The notes beneath the pieces were generated by a model that saw nothing but the letters and a program-made list of their open reading frames with translations, did not search any database and was not told the DNA's origin. Both the position numbers and the translations under genes were made by a program. A stretch of 42,005 bases of DNA from CAYPXN01 sp964414715. GTDB lineage: Bacteria; UBA10199; JADFYH01. Below are positions 24,176-30,665 of the stretch, one piece after another (the first letter of the stretch is position 1; every line of letters begins with the position of its first letter). The DNA lies in assembly GCA_964414715.1 (NCBI GenBank), contig CAYPXN010000068.1, positions 1 to 42,005 on the forward strand. The letters are read 5' to 3'.

Positions 24176-24559
24176 TTGGGCGACATCATGACAGAAAACG
24201 TCACTGTGGTGCGCTACAATGATAAACTGAAAAAGACGGATGAAAAGATCAAGGAATTCATGGAGCGCTTCAAGAATATTAAAGTGCCGGATCATTCTGC
24301 TTGGGCAAATCCCGAACTAGTTTTTGCGAGACAGTTGCAAAACATGTTACAACTTGCACGTGTCATTACCTTGGGAGCTTTGCAGCGAGATGAGTCTCGC
24401 GGTGCTCATTACAAGCCTGATTTTCCTGAAAGAAATGATGAGAAATTTTTGAAAACCACGAAAGCACATTTTACACCGCAAGGACCTGTGTTGGAATACG
24501 AGGCGGTGAATACAAATTATATCAAGCCACGTCCACGACGTTATGATATGGCAAGTTAA
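24176..24559 (+). CDS. sdhA: Succinate dehydrogenase flavoprotein subunit, C-terminal part
   Basis: 127 residues counted from TTG 24176 (ATG at 24188 is the other possible start), in the same frame as the N-terminal part. It carries the conserved C-terminal helical region of type B SdhA: MTENVTVVRYNDKLKKTDEKI, FARQLQNMLQLARVITLGALQRDESRGAHYKPDFPERND, and the ending YIKPRPRRYDMAS. No ribosome binding site or promoter supports an independent gene; it is the rest of sdhA. A palindromic repeat starts at its stop codon. Confidence 0.88.
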   Translation: MGDIMTENVTVVRYNDKLKKTDEKIKEFMERFKNIKVPDHSAWANPELVFARQLQNMLQLARVITLGALQRDESRGAHYKPDFPERNDEKFLKTTKAHFTPQGPVLEYEAVNTNYIKPRPRRYDMAS

Positions 24560-24637
24560 GGTGAGAAGTTAGACGTGAGATGTTAGATGTGAAAAGTAGT
24601 CAAGCTACCTCTCACTTCTTACTTCTTACGTCTCACT
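24560..24637. repeat. Palindromic repeat, GTGAGAxGT class, inside sdh operon
   Basis: Arms composed of GTGAGAAGTTAGACGTGAGA-like units on the left and the complementary TCTCACTTCTTACTTCTTACG units on the right form a long imperfect hairpin, closed around GTAG...CTAC. It fills the sdhA-sdhB gap and leaves sdhB without a visible Shine-Dalgarno sequence. Similar GTGAGACGT repeats are known from many bacterial genomes. Confidence 0.75.
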
Positions 24638-24646
24638 AAAAAAAAT

Positions 24647-25390
24647 ATGCCTGATACCATTTACGTAAAAGTGAAGAGAAAAGACGGACCTCAAGGCGAA
24701 TCCTATTGGGAAGAATTTGAAATTCCCTATCGTCCGCGCATGAATGTGATTTCAGTATTGATGGAAATCCAGAAAAATCCTGTGAATGCAAAAGGTGAGA
24801 CGACTACTCCCGTTGTGTGGGAAAGTTCTTGCTTAGAAGAAGTTTGCGGATCTTGTTCCATGGTCATCAATGGAAAAGCCCGTCAGGCTTGTTCAGCCCT
24901 TGTAGATAAACTGGAGCAGCCCATTGTTTTAGAACCTTTCAGTAAATTTCCCTGTGTGCGTGACTTGCGTGTAGATCGTACAAAAATGTTTGAAGCTCTG
25001 AAACGGGTTCAAGCCTGGGTTCCCATTGATGGAACTTATGATTTGGGAGCTGGACCCCGCATGGCGGAGAAGGATCAGGAAGTGGCTTATGATCTTGCGC
25101 GATGCATGACTTGCGGTTGTTGTTTGGAAGTGTGCCCTCAGGTGAGTGAACATTCGGACTTCATTGGAGCGGCAGCTGTTTCTCAGGCACGTCTTTTCAA
25201 CATGCACCCCACCGGAAAATTGCATGCCGATAAGCGTACCGATTCTCTCATGGGCGATGGCGGTCTTGCGGATTGTGGAAATGCGCAAAACTGTGTGAAA
25301 GCTTGCCCAAAAGATATTCCTCTTACTACTTCGATTGGTGAAATGGGTCGTCAGCTTACCAAGCGCATGTTTACGAAGATATTGGGATAA
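24647..25390 (+). CDS. sdhB: Succinate dehydrogenase iron-sulfur subunit
   Basis: 247 residues. N-terminal [2Fe-2S] ferredoxin domain: CLEEVCGSCSMVINGKARQAC. C-terminal domain with a [4Fe-4S] motif CMTCGCCLEVCP and a [3Fe-4S]/[4Fe-4S] motif CGNAQNCVKACPKDIPL. It transfers electrons from the SdhA flavin to the SdhC hemes. Only AAAAAAAAT precedes the ATG, with no Shine-Dalgarno, because the palindromic repeat ends 9 nt upstream. Translation may depend on coupling through the hairpin or on an unstructured A-rich leader. The stop lies 2 nt from that of the convergent L,D-transpeptidase gene. Confidence 0.95.
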   Translation: MPDTIYVKVKRKDGPQGESYWEEFEIPYRPRMNVISVLMEIQKNPVNAKGETTTPVVWESSCLEEVCGSCSMVINGKARQACSALVDKLEQPIVLEPFSKFPCVRDLRVDRTKMFEALKRVQAWVPIDGTYDLGAGPRMAEKDQEVAYDLARCMTCGCCLEVCPQVSEHSDFIGAAAVSQARLFNMHPTGKLHADKRTDSLMGDGGLADCGNAQNCVKACPKDIPLTTSIGEMGRQLTKRMFTKILG

Positions 25391-25392
25391 TC

Positions 25393-26265
25393 TTACTTCA
25401 CGTTGGGTTTTGCATTGGGAGAAGACTCCGGGCTGAGTGGGTTATAAATCAGATCACTTAATGAAAGAATGAGTTTTTCCTTATACGGTTTTTTAAGTTT
25501 AGAGAGTTTATTCGGATCTAGTACACTCGGATCAATATTCATCAGTTGAACTTTTTCTATGATACTGTCCTTCAATTTTTTTACCTTGCCGTAGACGTCT
25601 GGCAACACTTCAATATTTTCCTGTGTTACACTCACGGGTTCATAGACAAAATCCACTTCTACGGGATAATCCAAGGGGACATAAAAAGTACTACTGCGAT
25701 TTTTTGCATATTTTTCTTTGAGAGCCTCATCAATTTTTGTGGAACTGCGTGATTGAATATACCAAGCGAGGTCTTTTGCTTCTTCATTTTTCATACGGAT
25801 ACAAGCATGAGAAGCCGCATGTCCGATACTGCCGGGCTTGTTGGTTCCATGAATTCGAAGGGCATCAGTCATGACCATTTTTACAGGGCCCAAGGGATTG
25901 CCAGGTCCTGGCGGGGTTTTCTTTGCATCTTTTGCCCAGGGACTATCCGGAGGGAGCCACCAGGGATTCCATTCAATTCTTTCGATAGAGTAAGTACCCA
26001 CGGGAGTTTGATATTGGGGCATGCCGACGGCCACAGTATGTTCATCGACAAGCTTGCCCTTTTCATAAAGGCGTAATTTCATTTCCGGGATATTAATGAC
26101 GATTTTAAGTTCAGGATTAGGATAGCTGGGGGCAAGGCTTGTAGGGCTGCTTTCGGGCAAGGATTCACTGGGATTTGCAAAAGACTGACTTTTTTCCGGT
26201 GAGCCGAGAATCAATAGAAGACTTAAAATCAGCATGGACAGGCAGGTTTTAAAAAAATTAGACAT
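25393..26265 (-). CDS. L,D-transpeptidase (YkuD domain), exported
   Basis: 290 residues from ATG 26265; an upstream in-frame start at 26307 would lie upstream of the promoter. A signal peptide (FKTCLSMLILSLLLILG) and a Ser/Pro-rich linker precede the YkuD domain (~residues 55-205): INIPEMKLRLYEKGKLV, VGMPQYQTPVGTYSI, and the active site IHGTNKPGSIGHAASHACIRM with the catalytic Cys. The usual SHGC is SHAC here. It probably cross-links peptidoglycan or attaches proteins to it. The ~85-residue C-terminal tail has no recognised domain. The promoter at 26272-26300 ends 6 nt before the ATG. Confidence 0.87.
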   Translation of the reverse strand: MSNFFKTCLSMLILSLLLILGSPEKSQSFANPSESLPESSPTSLAPSYPNPELKIVINIPEMKLRLYEKGKLVDEHTVAVGMPQYQTPVGTYSIERIEWNPWWLPPDSPWAKDAKKTPPGPGNPLGPVKMVMTDALRIHGTNKPGSIGHAASHACIRMKNEEAKDLAWYIQSRSSTKIDEALKEKYAKNRSSTFYVPLDYPVEVDFVYEPVSVTQENIEVLPDVYGKVKKLKDSIIEKVQLMNIDPSVLDPNKLSKLKKPYKEKLILSLSDLIYNPLSPESSPNAKPNVK

Positions 26266-26271
26266 CCCTAC

Positions 26272-26300
26272 ATTATATAGCGAAGTGGCGCATTTGCCAA
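26272..26300 (-). promoter_or_regulatory. Promoter of the L,D-transpeptidase gene
   Basis: On the minus strand: TTGGCA (26300-26295), a 17-nt spacer and a perfect TATAAT (26277-26272), then GTAGGG and ATG. The 6-nt gap between -10 box and start codon implies a leaderless mRNA. Confidence 0.7.
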
Positions 26301-26327
26301 ATAACACCTTTTAACAGCTTTAAGTAA

Positions 26328-26408
26328 AAATCCCTCCCAACCTCCCTTTTTTAAAGGGAGGAGTTTGAGATTCTTCCCCCTTTGTAAAAGGGGGATTGAG
26401 GGGGATTT
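26328..26408. repeat. Palindromic intergenic repeat, CCCTCCC/GGGGGATT class
   Basis: Ends AAATCCCTCCCAACCTCCC and GGGGGATTGAGGGGGATTT are imperfect inverted copies. Inside are two smaller hairpins (CCTCCCTTT/AAAGGGAGG and CCCCCTTT/AAAAGGGGG). This resembles a widespread MITE-like bacterial repeat. It lies between the promoter of the L,D-transpeptidase gene and the sucC leader. Confidence 0.75.
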
Positions 26409-26473
26409 GAAATTCCTCTTGGCTTTTTCGTGAGTTCCCGCTATTTGCTCCTGCCAATTCAATTATTTATAAA

Positions 26474-26553
26474 CTCGGAAAGCATGACCGAGCCTGGGTA
26501 CCCACTAAAAGTGGGTAGGCGAGGGAATAGTCGTAAACGGAGTTGAAGACTAT
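26474..26553 (+). promoter_or_regulatory. Structured sucC 5' leader
   Basis: Three consecutive hairpins: CTCGG (26474-26478) with CCGAG (26488-26492); TACCCAC (26499-26505) with GTGGGTA (26511-26517) around TAAAA; and ATAGTC (26527-26532) with GACTAT (26548-26553). The last puts the Shine-Dalgarno CGGAG in its loop and pairs the first two bases of the ATG at 26552. It could regulate translation of sucCD. No known riboswitch consensus recognised. Confidence 0.45.
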
Positions 26554-27709
26554 GAAAATACATGAGTATCAAGGTAAAGAAATTCTTAGAAAATACGGGG
26601 TTCCCACCCTCGAAGGTTTAGTAGCCTCGAAAGTGGAAGAAGCCATTCAGGCAGCCGAAAAACTCGGTTTCCCCCTGGTTGTAAAAGCCCAAATTCATGC
26701 CGGAGGAAGAGGAAAAGGTGGTGGGGTTAAACTTGCCAAAAACCTCGAAGAAGCCAAAACCCATATCAAAAATATTTTGGGAATGACCTTGGTGACCCAC
26801 CAAACAGGACCTGAAGGAAAATTGGTCAAAAAGCTTTTTCTCGAAAAGGGTTGCGATATTGGTCGGGAGCTTTATTTGGGAGCAGTACTTGATCGTGCAA
26901 GTTCTCGAGTCACTTTCATGGCCTCTACGGAAGGGGGAATGGAAATTGAGGAAGTAGCCGCGAAAAATCCCGAAAAAATTTTGAAACTGTCTGTGGATCC
27001 TGAATTGGGCGTGAACCCCAGTGAAGCACTTGCAATTGCACAAAAACTGGATCTCAATGGTGCCACCGGTGAAAAATTTGTTCAGTTTGTAAAAGCTCTT
27101 TATGATGCTTACATGAAAGGGGATTGCTCTCTTGTTGAAATCAATCCTCTTGTGGTTACTAAACAAGGGGATTTGTTGGCTCTCGATGCGAAAATTGCTT
27201 TTGATGATAATGCCTTGTTTCGTCATCCGGAATATGAAGCCATGAGAGATTTGGATGAAGAAGATCCGGCCGAAATCGAGGCGAAGAAATACGATCTTTC
27301 TTATATCAGTCTCGAAGGAAATATTGGTTGCATGGTAAATGGTGCGGGTTTGGCAATGGCGACCATGGATATTATTAAAGTCAGTGGCGGGGAACCTGCA
27401 AACTTCCTTGATGTGGGCGGAGGCGCAACAGCAGAAAAAGTAACCGCCGCTTTCAAAATTATTTTGGCAGATCCGAAAGTAAAAGGAATTCTCATCAATA
27501 TTTTTGGTGGAATTATGAAATGTGACACCATTGCAAATGGAGTGGTGACTGCGGCTCGTGAAGTAGACATTAAAGTGCCTGTAGTGGTTCGTCTTCAAGG
27601 CACGAATGTGGATTTAGGTAAAAAGATTCTTCAGGAATCAGGATTACCTTTAATCTCCGAAGATAACCTCACCAAAGCCGCTGCGAAAATTGTAGAAATG
27701 ACGAAATAA
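26552..27709 (+). CDS. sucC: Succinyl-CoA synthetase beta subunit (ADP-forming)
   Basis: 385 residues, the normal length. It starts MKIHEYQGKEILRKYGVP, the conserved N-terminus; an in-frame TTG at 26543 is rejected because CGGAG (26538-26542) fits ATG 26552. ATP-grasp features: VVKAQIHAGGRGKGGGVKLA, VEINPLVVTKQGDLLALDAKIAFDDNA, and the C-terminal GGGATAEKVTAAFK and INIFGGIMKCD (CoA/phosphohistidine interface). It makes succinate and ATP from succinyl-CoA together with SucD. A 9-nt gap separates it from sucD. Confidence 0.97.
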   Translation: MKIHEYQGKEILRKYGVPTLEGLVASKVEEAIQAAEKLGFPLVVKAQIHAGGRGKGGGVKLAKNLEEAKTHIKNILGMTLVTHQTGPEGKLVKKLFLEKGCDIGRELYLGAVLDRASSRVTFMASTEGGMEIEEVAAKNPEKILKLSVDPELGVNPSEALAIAQKLDLNGATGEKFVQFVKALYDAYMKGDCSLVEINPLVVTKQGDLLALDAKIAFDDNALFRHPEYEAMRDLDEEDPAEIEAKKYDLSYISLEGNIGCMVNGAGLAMATMDIIKVSGGEPANFLDVGGGATAEKVTAAFKIILADPKVKGILINIFGGIMKCDTIANGVVTAAREVDIKVPVVVRLQGTNVDLGKKILQESGLPLISEDNLTKAAAKIVEMTK

Positions 27710-27718
27710 GGAAATTCT

Positions 27719-28591
27719 ATGTCTGTTCTCGTAAATAAAACTACAAAAGTGATGACTCAGGGAATTACCGGTAAAACAGGTCAATTCCACACCCAACAAT
27801 GTAAAGCTTATGGCACCCAAATGGTGGCAGGTGTGACTCCTGGTAAAGGGGGACAAGAATTTGAAGGGATTCCTATCTTCAATAGTGTGCGCGATGCGAA
27901 AGAAAAAACAGGCGCGACAGTTTCTGTGATTTATGTTCCTCCCAAATTTGCAGCCGCTGCGATTAAAGAAGCGGTAGATGCAGAACTTGCTTTGGTGGTT
28001 TGTATTACAGAAGGCATTCCTGTGAACGACATGATTATGGTTAAGCGTTACATGCAAGGCAAAAATACTCGCCTCATCGGACCTAACTGCCCTGGGATTA
28101 TTACTCCCGGCGAATGTAAAATCGGAATTATGCCTGGCCATATTCATCGTCCAGGAAAAGTAGGTGTGGTTTCAAGATCAGGAACCCTTACTTATGAAGC
28201 AGTAGATCAGGTGACTAAAATGGGACTCGGACAATCAACCTGTATTGGAATTGGTGGAGATCCTGTAAATGGAACGAACTTCATCGATTGTCTGAAATTA
28301 TTTAATGAAGACCCTGATACCGAAGCGATTGTCATGATCGGTGAAATTGGGGGCTCTGCAGAAGAAGAAGCTGCTGAATATATTAAAAGTTATGTGAAGA
28401 AGCCCATGGCAGGATTTATTGCAGGTATTTCTGCTCCGGAAGGCAAGCGCATGGGGCATGCCGGTGCGATTATCGCTGGTGGAAAAGGAACGGCAAAAGA
28501 CAAGATTCAAGCAATGGAGTCAGCCGGTGTACGTATGGCAAGAACGATTGCTGAAATCGGTGTTGCTTTAAAAGAAGTGTATAAAAATTGA
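27719..28591 (+). CDS. sucD: Succinyl-CoA synthetase alpha subunit
   Basis: 290 residues. CoA-binding Rossmann domain: TQGITGKTGQFHTQQCKAYGT and GVTPGKGGQEFEGIP. The phosphorylated catalytic histidine is in KRMGHAGAIIAGGKGTAKDK, and GEIGGSAEEEAAEYI matches the ligase domain. AAGGAA precedes the ATG. It forms the heterodimer with SucC; the genes are clearly one operon. Downstream lies a palindromic repeat and ndk. Confidence 0.97.
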   Translation: MSVLVNKTTKVMTQGITGKTGQFHTQQCKAYGTQMVAGVTPGKGGQEFEGIPIFNSVRDAKEKTGATVSVIYVPPKFAAAAIKEAVDAELALVVCITEGIPVNDMIMVKRYMQGKNTRLIGPNCPGIITPGECKIGIMPGHIHRPGKVGVVSRSGTLTYEAVDQVTKMGLGQSTCIGIGGDPVNGTNFIDCLKLFNEDPDTEAIVMIGEIGGSAEEEAAEYIKSYVKKPMAGFIAGISAPEGKRMGHAGAIIAGGKGTAKDKIQAMESAGVRMARTIAEIGVALKEVYKN

Positions 28592-28594
28592 TCC

Positions 28595-28648
28595 TTCGAC
28601 AGGCTCAGGATGTCCGGTTTTTTATTTGGACATGGTGAGGCTCTCGAA
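28595..28648. repeat. Palindromic repeat, TTCGACAGGCTCAGG class
   Basis: Imperfect 21-bp inverted arms at 28595-28615 (TTCGACAGGCTCAGGATG...) and 28628-28648 (...CATGGTGAGGCTCTCGAA) around a T-rich loop. This type of extragenic palindrome is common in bacterial genomes. It lies between sucD and ndk. Confidence 0.8.
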
Positions 28649-28668
28649 CTATGAAAAGGAAATATTCT

Positions 28669-29094
28669 ATGGCAGTCGAAAAAACCCTCTCTATCGTAAA
28701 ACCCGATGGCGTTCGTAAAAATGTGATCGGTGAATGCTTCAGCCGCTTCGAAAAAGCAGGCTTAAAAGTAGTCGCTACCAAAATGATTTGGATGGATCGT
28801 CGTATCGCAGAAGGTTTCTATGCAGTTCACAAGGAAAGACCTTTCTTCGAAAGTTTGGTGCAATTCATGACCTCGGGACCTTGTGTGGTTTCTGTATTGG
28901 AAGGTGAGAACGCCATTGCAAAAAATCGCGAAATTATGGGTGCTACCAATCCTGCCAATGCAAACCCTGGCACGATTCGAAAAGATTTTGCGGATAACGT
29001 GGAACAAAATATTGTACATGGATCGGATGCTCCTGAAACCGCGGCAGTAGAAGTGGCTTACTTTTTTCCCTCGAATCAGATTTTTTCTCGTTGA
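28669..29094 (+). CDS. ndk: Nucleoside diphosphate kinase
   Basis: 141 residues from ATG 28669, 8 nt after AGGAA; an in-frame ATG at 28651 lies beside the repeat and lacks a ribosome binding site. Motifs: EKTLSIVKPDGVRKNVIG (nucleotide-binding Lys), SGPCVVSVLEGENAI, GATNPANANPGTIRKDF and the phospho-accepting His in NIVHGSDAPETA. It transfers phosphate between NTPs and NDPs. Following sucCD, it can use the nucleoside triphosphate made by succinyl-CoA synthetase, a common association. Confidence 0.96.
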   Translation: MAVEKTLSIVKPDGVRKNVIGECFSRFEKAGLKVVATKMIWMDRRIAEGFYAVHKERPFFESLVQFMTSGPCVVSVLEGENAIAKNREIMGATNPANANPGTIRKDFADNVEQNIVHGSDAPETAAVEVAYFFPSNQIFSR

Positions 29095-29095
29095 T

Positions 29096-29175
29096 GTCAT
29101 CACGAGCCCGAAGGGCGTGGTGATCCCCCGAGTACAAGAGGGAGATTGCCACGTCGCTGCGCTCCTCGCAATGAC
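29096..29175. repeat. Palindromic repeat, GTCATxGCGAG class, copy A
   Basis: An 80-bp element with ends GTCATCACGAG and CTCGCAATGAC. The arms carry the familiar AGGGCGTGG(T/C)GATC and GATTGCCACGTCGC-type units. Copies B (36811-36890) and C (41441-41523, incomplete) occur in this window. Confidence 0.85.
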
Positions 29176-29193
29176 AAGAAGGTGATAAAAATT

Positions 29194-29742
29194 ATGAAAA
29201 AAGTTCTTCCCTTTTTCTTTTTGTTTCTTTTTTCTGCCAATCTTCATGCTGCAGGAATTCCTGTTTATTCCGCGAATGGTTTTACCTGCGGTAGAATGGG
29301 CGTTACCGTCACTTGTAAGGGGCCACTTCCAGGTTCTCAAGCTCGGGATACAGCAACCGCCACGGGGCATAATCTTGTTTATCTTACGGTAGATACCATC
29401 GATAATGGCCAACCCTTAAGATACACCTATTTTAGTGATACGGGTTGTTTGGTGGGTTATTCCTTTGGTGCGGATGGAAAACCTGTTGGGGTGGTTGCAC
29501 GGCATCGTAGTGGTTCTAAGGCGAATTTCCAGGTTCAAAATGAAAATTATGATGAAGTCATTTCTTACTGCGAACAAAATTTGCCAAACTCTCCGGCTCC
29601 TGTAACGGGTTATGATTCACCGGGTGTGAAGTCCAAACCTGCCCCTGTTCCTACTTCTGCGGCTCCTGCGAAGCCTGCAAATGTGGCTGTAAAACCGACA
29701 AGTCCTGCGAAGCCTGCAACGGCTACCAAGAAGCAAAACTAA
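29194..29742 (+). CDS. Secreted small protein with Pro/Ala/Lys-rich tail, unknown
   Basis: 182 residues from ATG 29194, chosen because AAGGTG precedes it and a signal peptide starts there (KKVLPFFFLFLFSANLHAAG); the longer ORF start at 29146 lies in the repeat. The mature part has four Cys residues, with GFTCGRMGVTVTCKGPLPG suggesting a disulfide hairpin. The last ~50 residues are repeats of P-A-K-P/S-P-A-K-P, a flexible or wall-spanning tail. I do not recognise a family. Confidence 0.72.
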   Translation: MKKVLPFFFLFLFSANLHAAGIPVYSANGFTCGRMGVTVTCKGPLPGSQARDTATATGHNLVYLTVDTIDNGQPLRYTYFSDTGCLVGYSFGADGKPVGVVARHRSGSKANFQVQNENYDEVISYCEQNLPNSPAPVTGYDSPGVKSKPAPVPTSAAPAKPANVAVKPTSPAKPATATKKQN

Positions 29743-29772
29743 TTTTTAGCTGGGACTGAAAAAGTCAATTTC

Positions 29773-30615
29773 TTAGGAAATTTTCTTGTATTTGAAAAGC
29801 CACGCGATGTCTTCGGTTCTGAAACCTGAAGCACCCGGATGACCACCGCCGCCATATTTTTTGGCGATTTCACTCACATCAATTCGATCAGAACGTAGGC
29901 TGAAATTCCAAAGCTTTCCGGTATAATAAAAAATCAGGGCTACTTCATAACCCAAGTTTTTGTAAATGTATTCTCCCATTTCACTCGATTCAGAACTCCA
30001 ATTTACAGCAAGCGTTCGATAGCCGTGAAAATCAAGTTCGAAGCCTTTTTGAGATCCTTCCTTGATGCGCATTTTTTGGCTTTGCAAAGCGGCTGCACCT
30101 GCATCGACAAGCTTTTGGAATTTTTGATCGTCCATTTGATCAATCAGATTTTTCCAGACTTGTCCGCCAGGATTCAGAATGCCTTCGATATCCCTTAAAG
30201 CGGCTGTAACTTCCCGAGAGTGGGGGAGTTTCCATTCCCAAATGTCTTTGTCTTTTACGTAGGCGATCATGCGAGGCATTTCTTCTTGCGGGTATTCCAT
30301 TTTCCAGGTGAGGGAAGCGCCTGATTCTGAGAGGTCCATCGTACCCCAACCCAATGCTTCTTGCGTGGGAATGGCAGTTTTATGGTGATCGTACCAGAAA
30401 ACCTGTTTTGCCTCGGATTTCATTTTTTGAAATACCTCGAGAGGAAAACTAAAATCGACCACAAACACGGTTTTGTTTTTGAGGTTTGTTTCTATTTTGT
30501 CTCCATGGTTCATGGGAATCAGATGGGCTTGGGGATATTTTCGGTGGATAACGGCTGCAGCCGCAGCGCCGTCAGTGCAATTTGCATGATAAAAACAGAC
30601 AATTTCGTTGTGCAT
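29773..30615 (-). CDS. DHH/DHHA1-family phosphoesterase
   Basis: 280 residues. N-terminal metal-binding CFYHANCTDGAAAAAV (H-x3-D-G variant), VFVVDFSFP, WYDHHKTA (the DHH motif), and the C-terminal DHHA1 glycine motif KYGGGGHPGASGF. Family members are oligoribonucleases (NrnA/NrnB type) or cyclic dinucleotide phosphodiesterases. This short two-domain form without RecJ extensions is closest to the NrnB-like group (inference). AGGAA precedes the start. It diverges from the acyltransferase-like gene at 30666. Confidence 0.82.
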   Translation of the reverse strand: MHNEIVCFYHANCTDGAAAAAVIHRKYPQAHLIPMNHGDKIETNLKNKTVFVVDFSFPLEVFQKMKSEAKQVFWYDHHKTAIPTQEALGWGTMDLSESGASLTWKMEYPQEEMPRMIAYVKDKDIWEWKLPHSREVTAALRDIEGILNPGGQVWKNLIDQMDDQKFQKLVDAGAAALQSQKMRIKEGSQKGFELDFHGYRTLAVNWSSESSEMGEYIYKNLGYEVALIFYYTGKLWNFSLRSDRIDVSEIAKKYGGGGHPGASGFRTEDIAWLFKYKKIS

Positions 30616-30665
30616 AAATTTTATTCCTGTATTCGCTTTAATTTAAATATTGTAGCATTTTAATT

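Noticed and set aside
24176..24559. A separate small gene downstream of sdhA
   Set aside because: It is in the same frame as sdhA and encodes the conserved SdhA C-terminus, so it is listed as the second part of an interrupted gene.
26618..27598. Long minus-strand ORF (326 codons) opposite sucC
   Set aside because: It lies wholly antisense to a clear sucC with all motifs; its His/Phe/Asn-rich composition is what the reverse of this coding sequence gives, and no ribosome binding site is seen.
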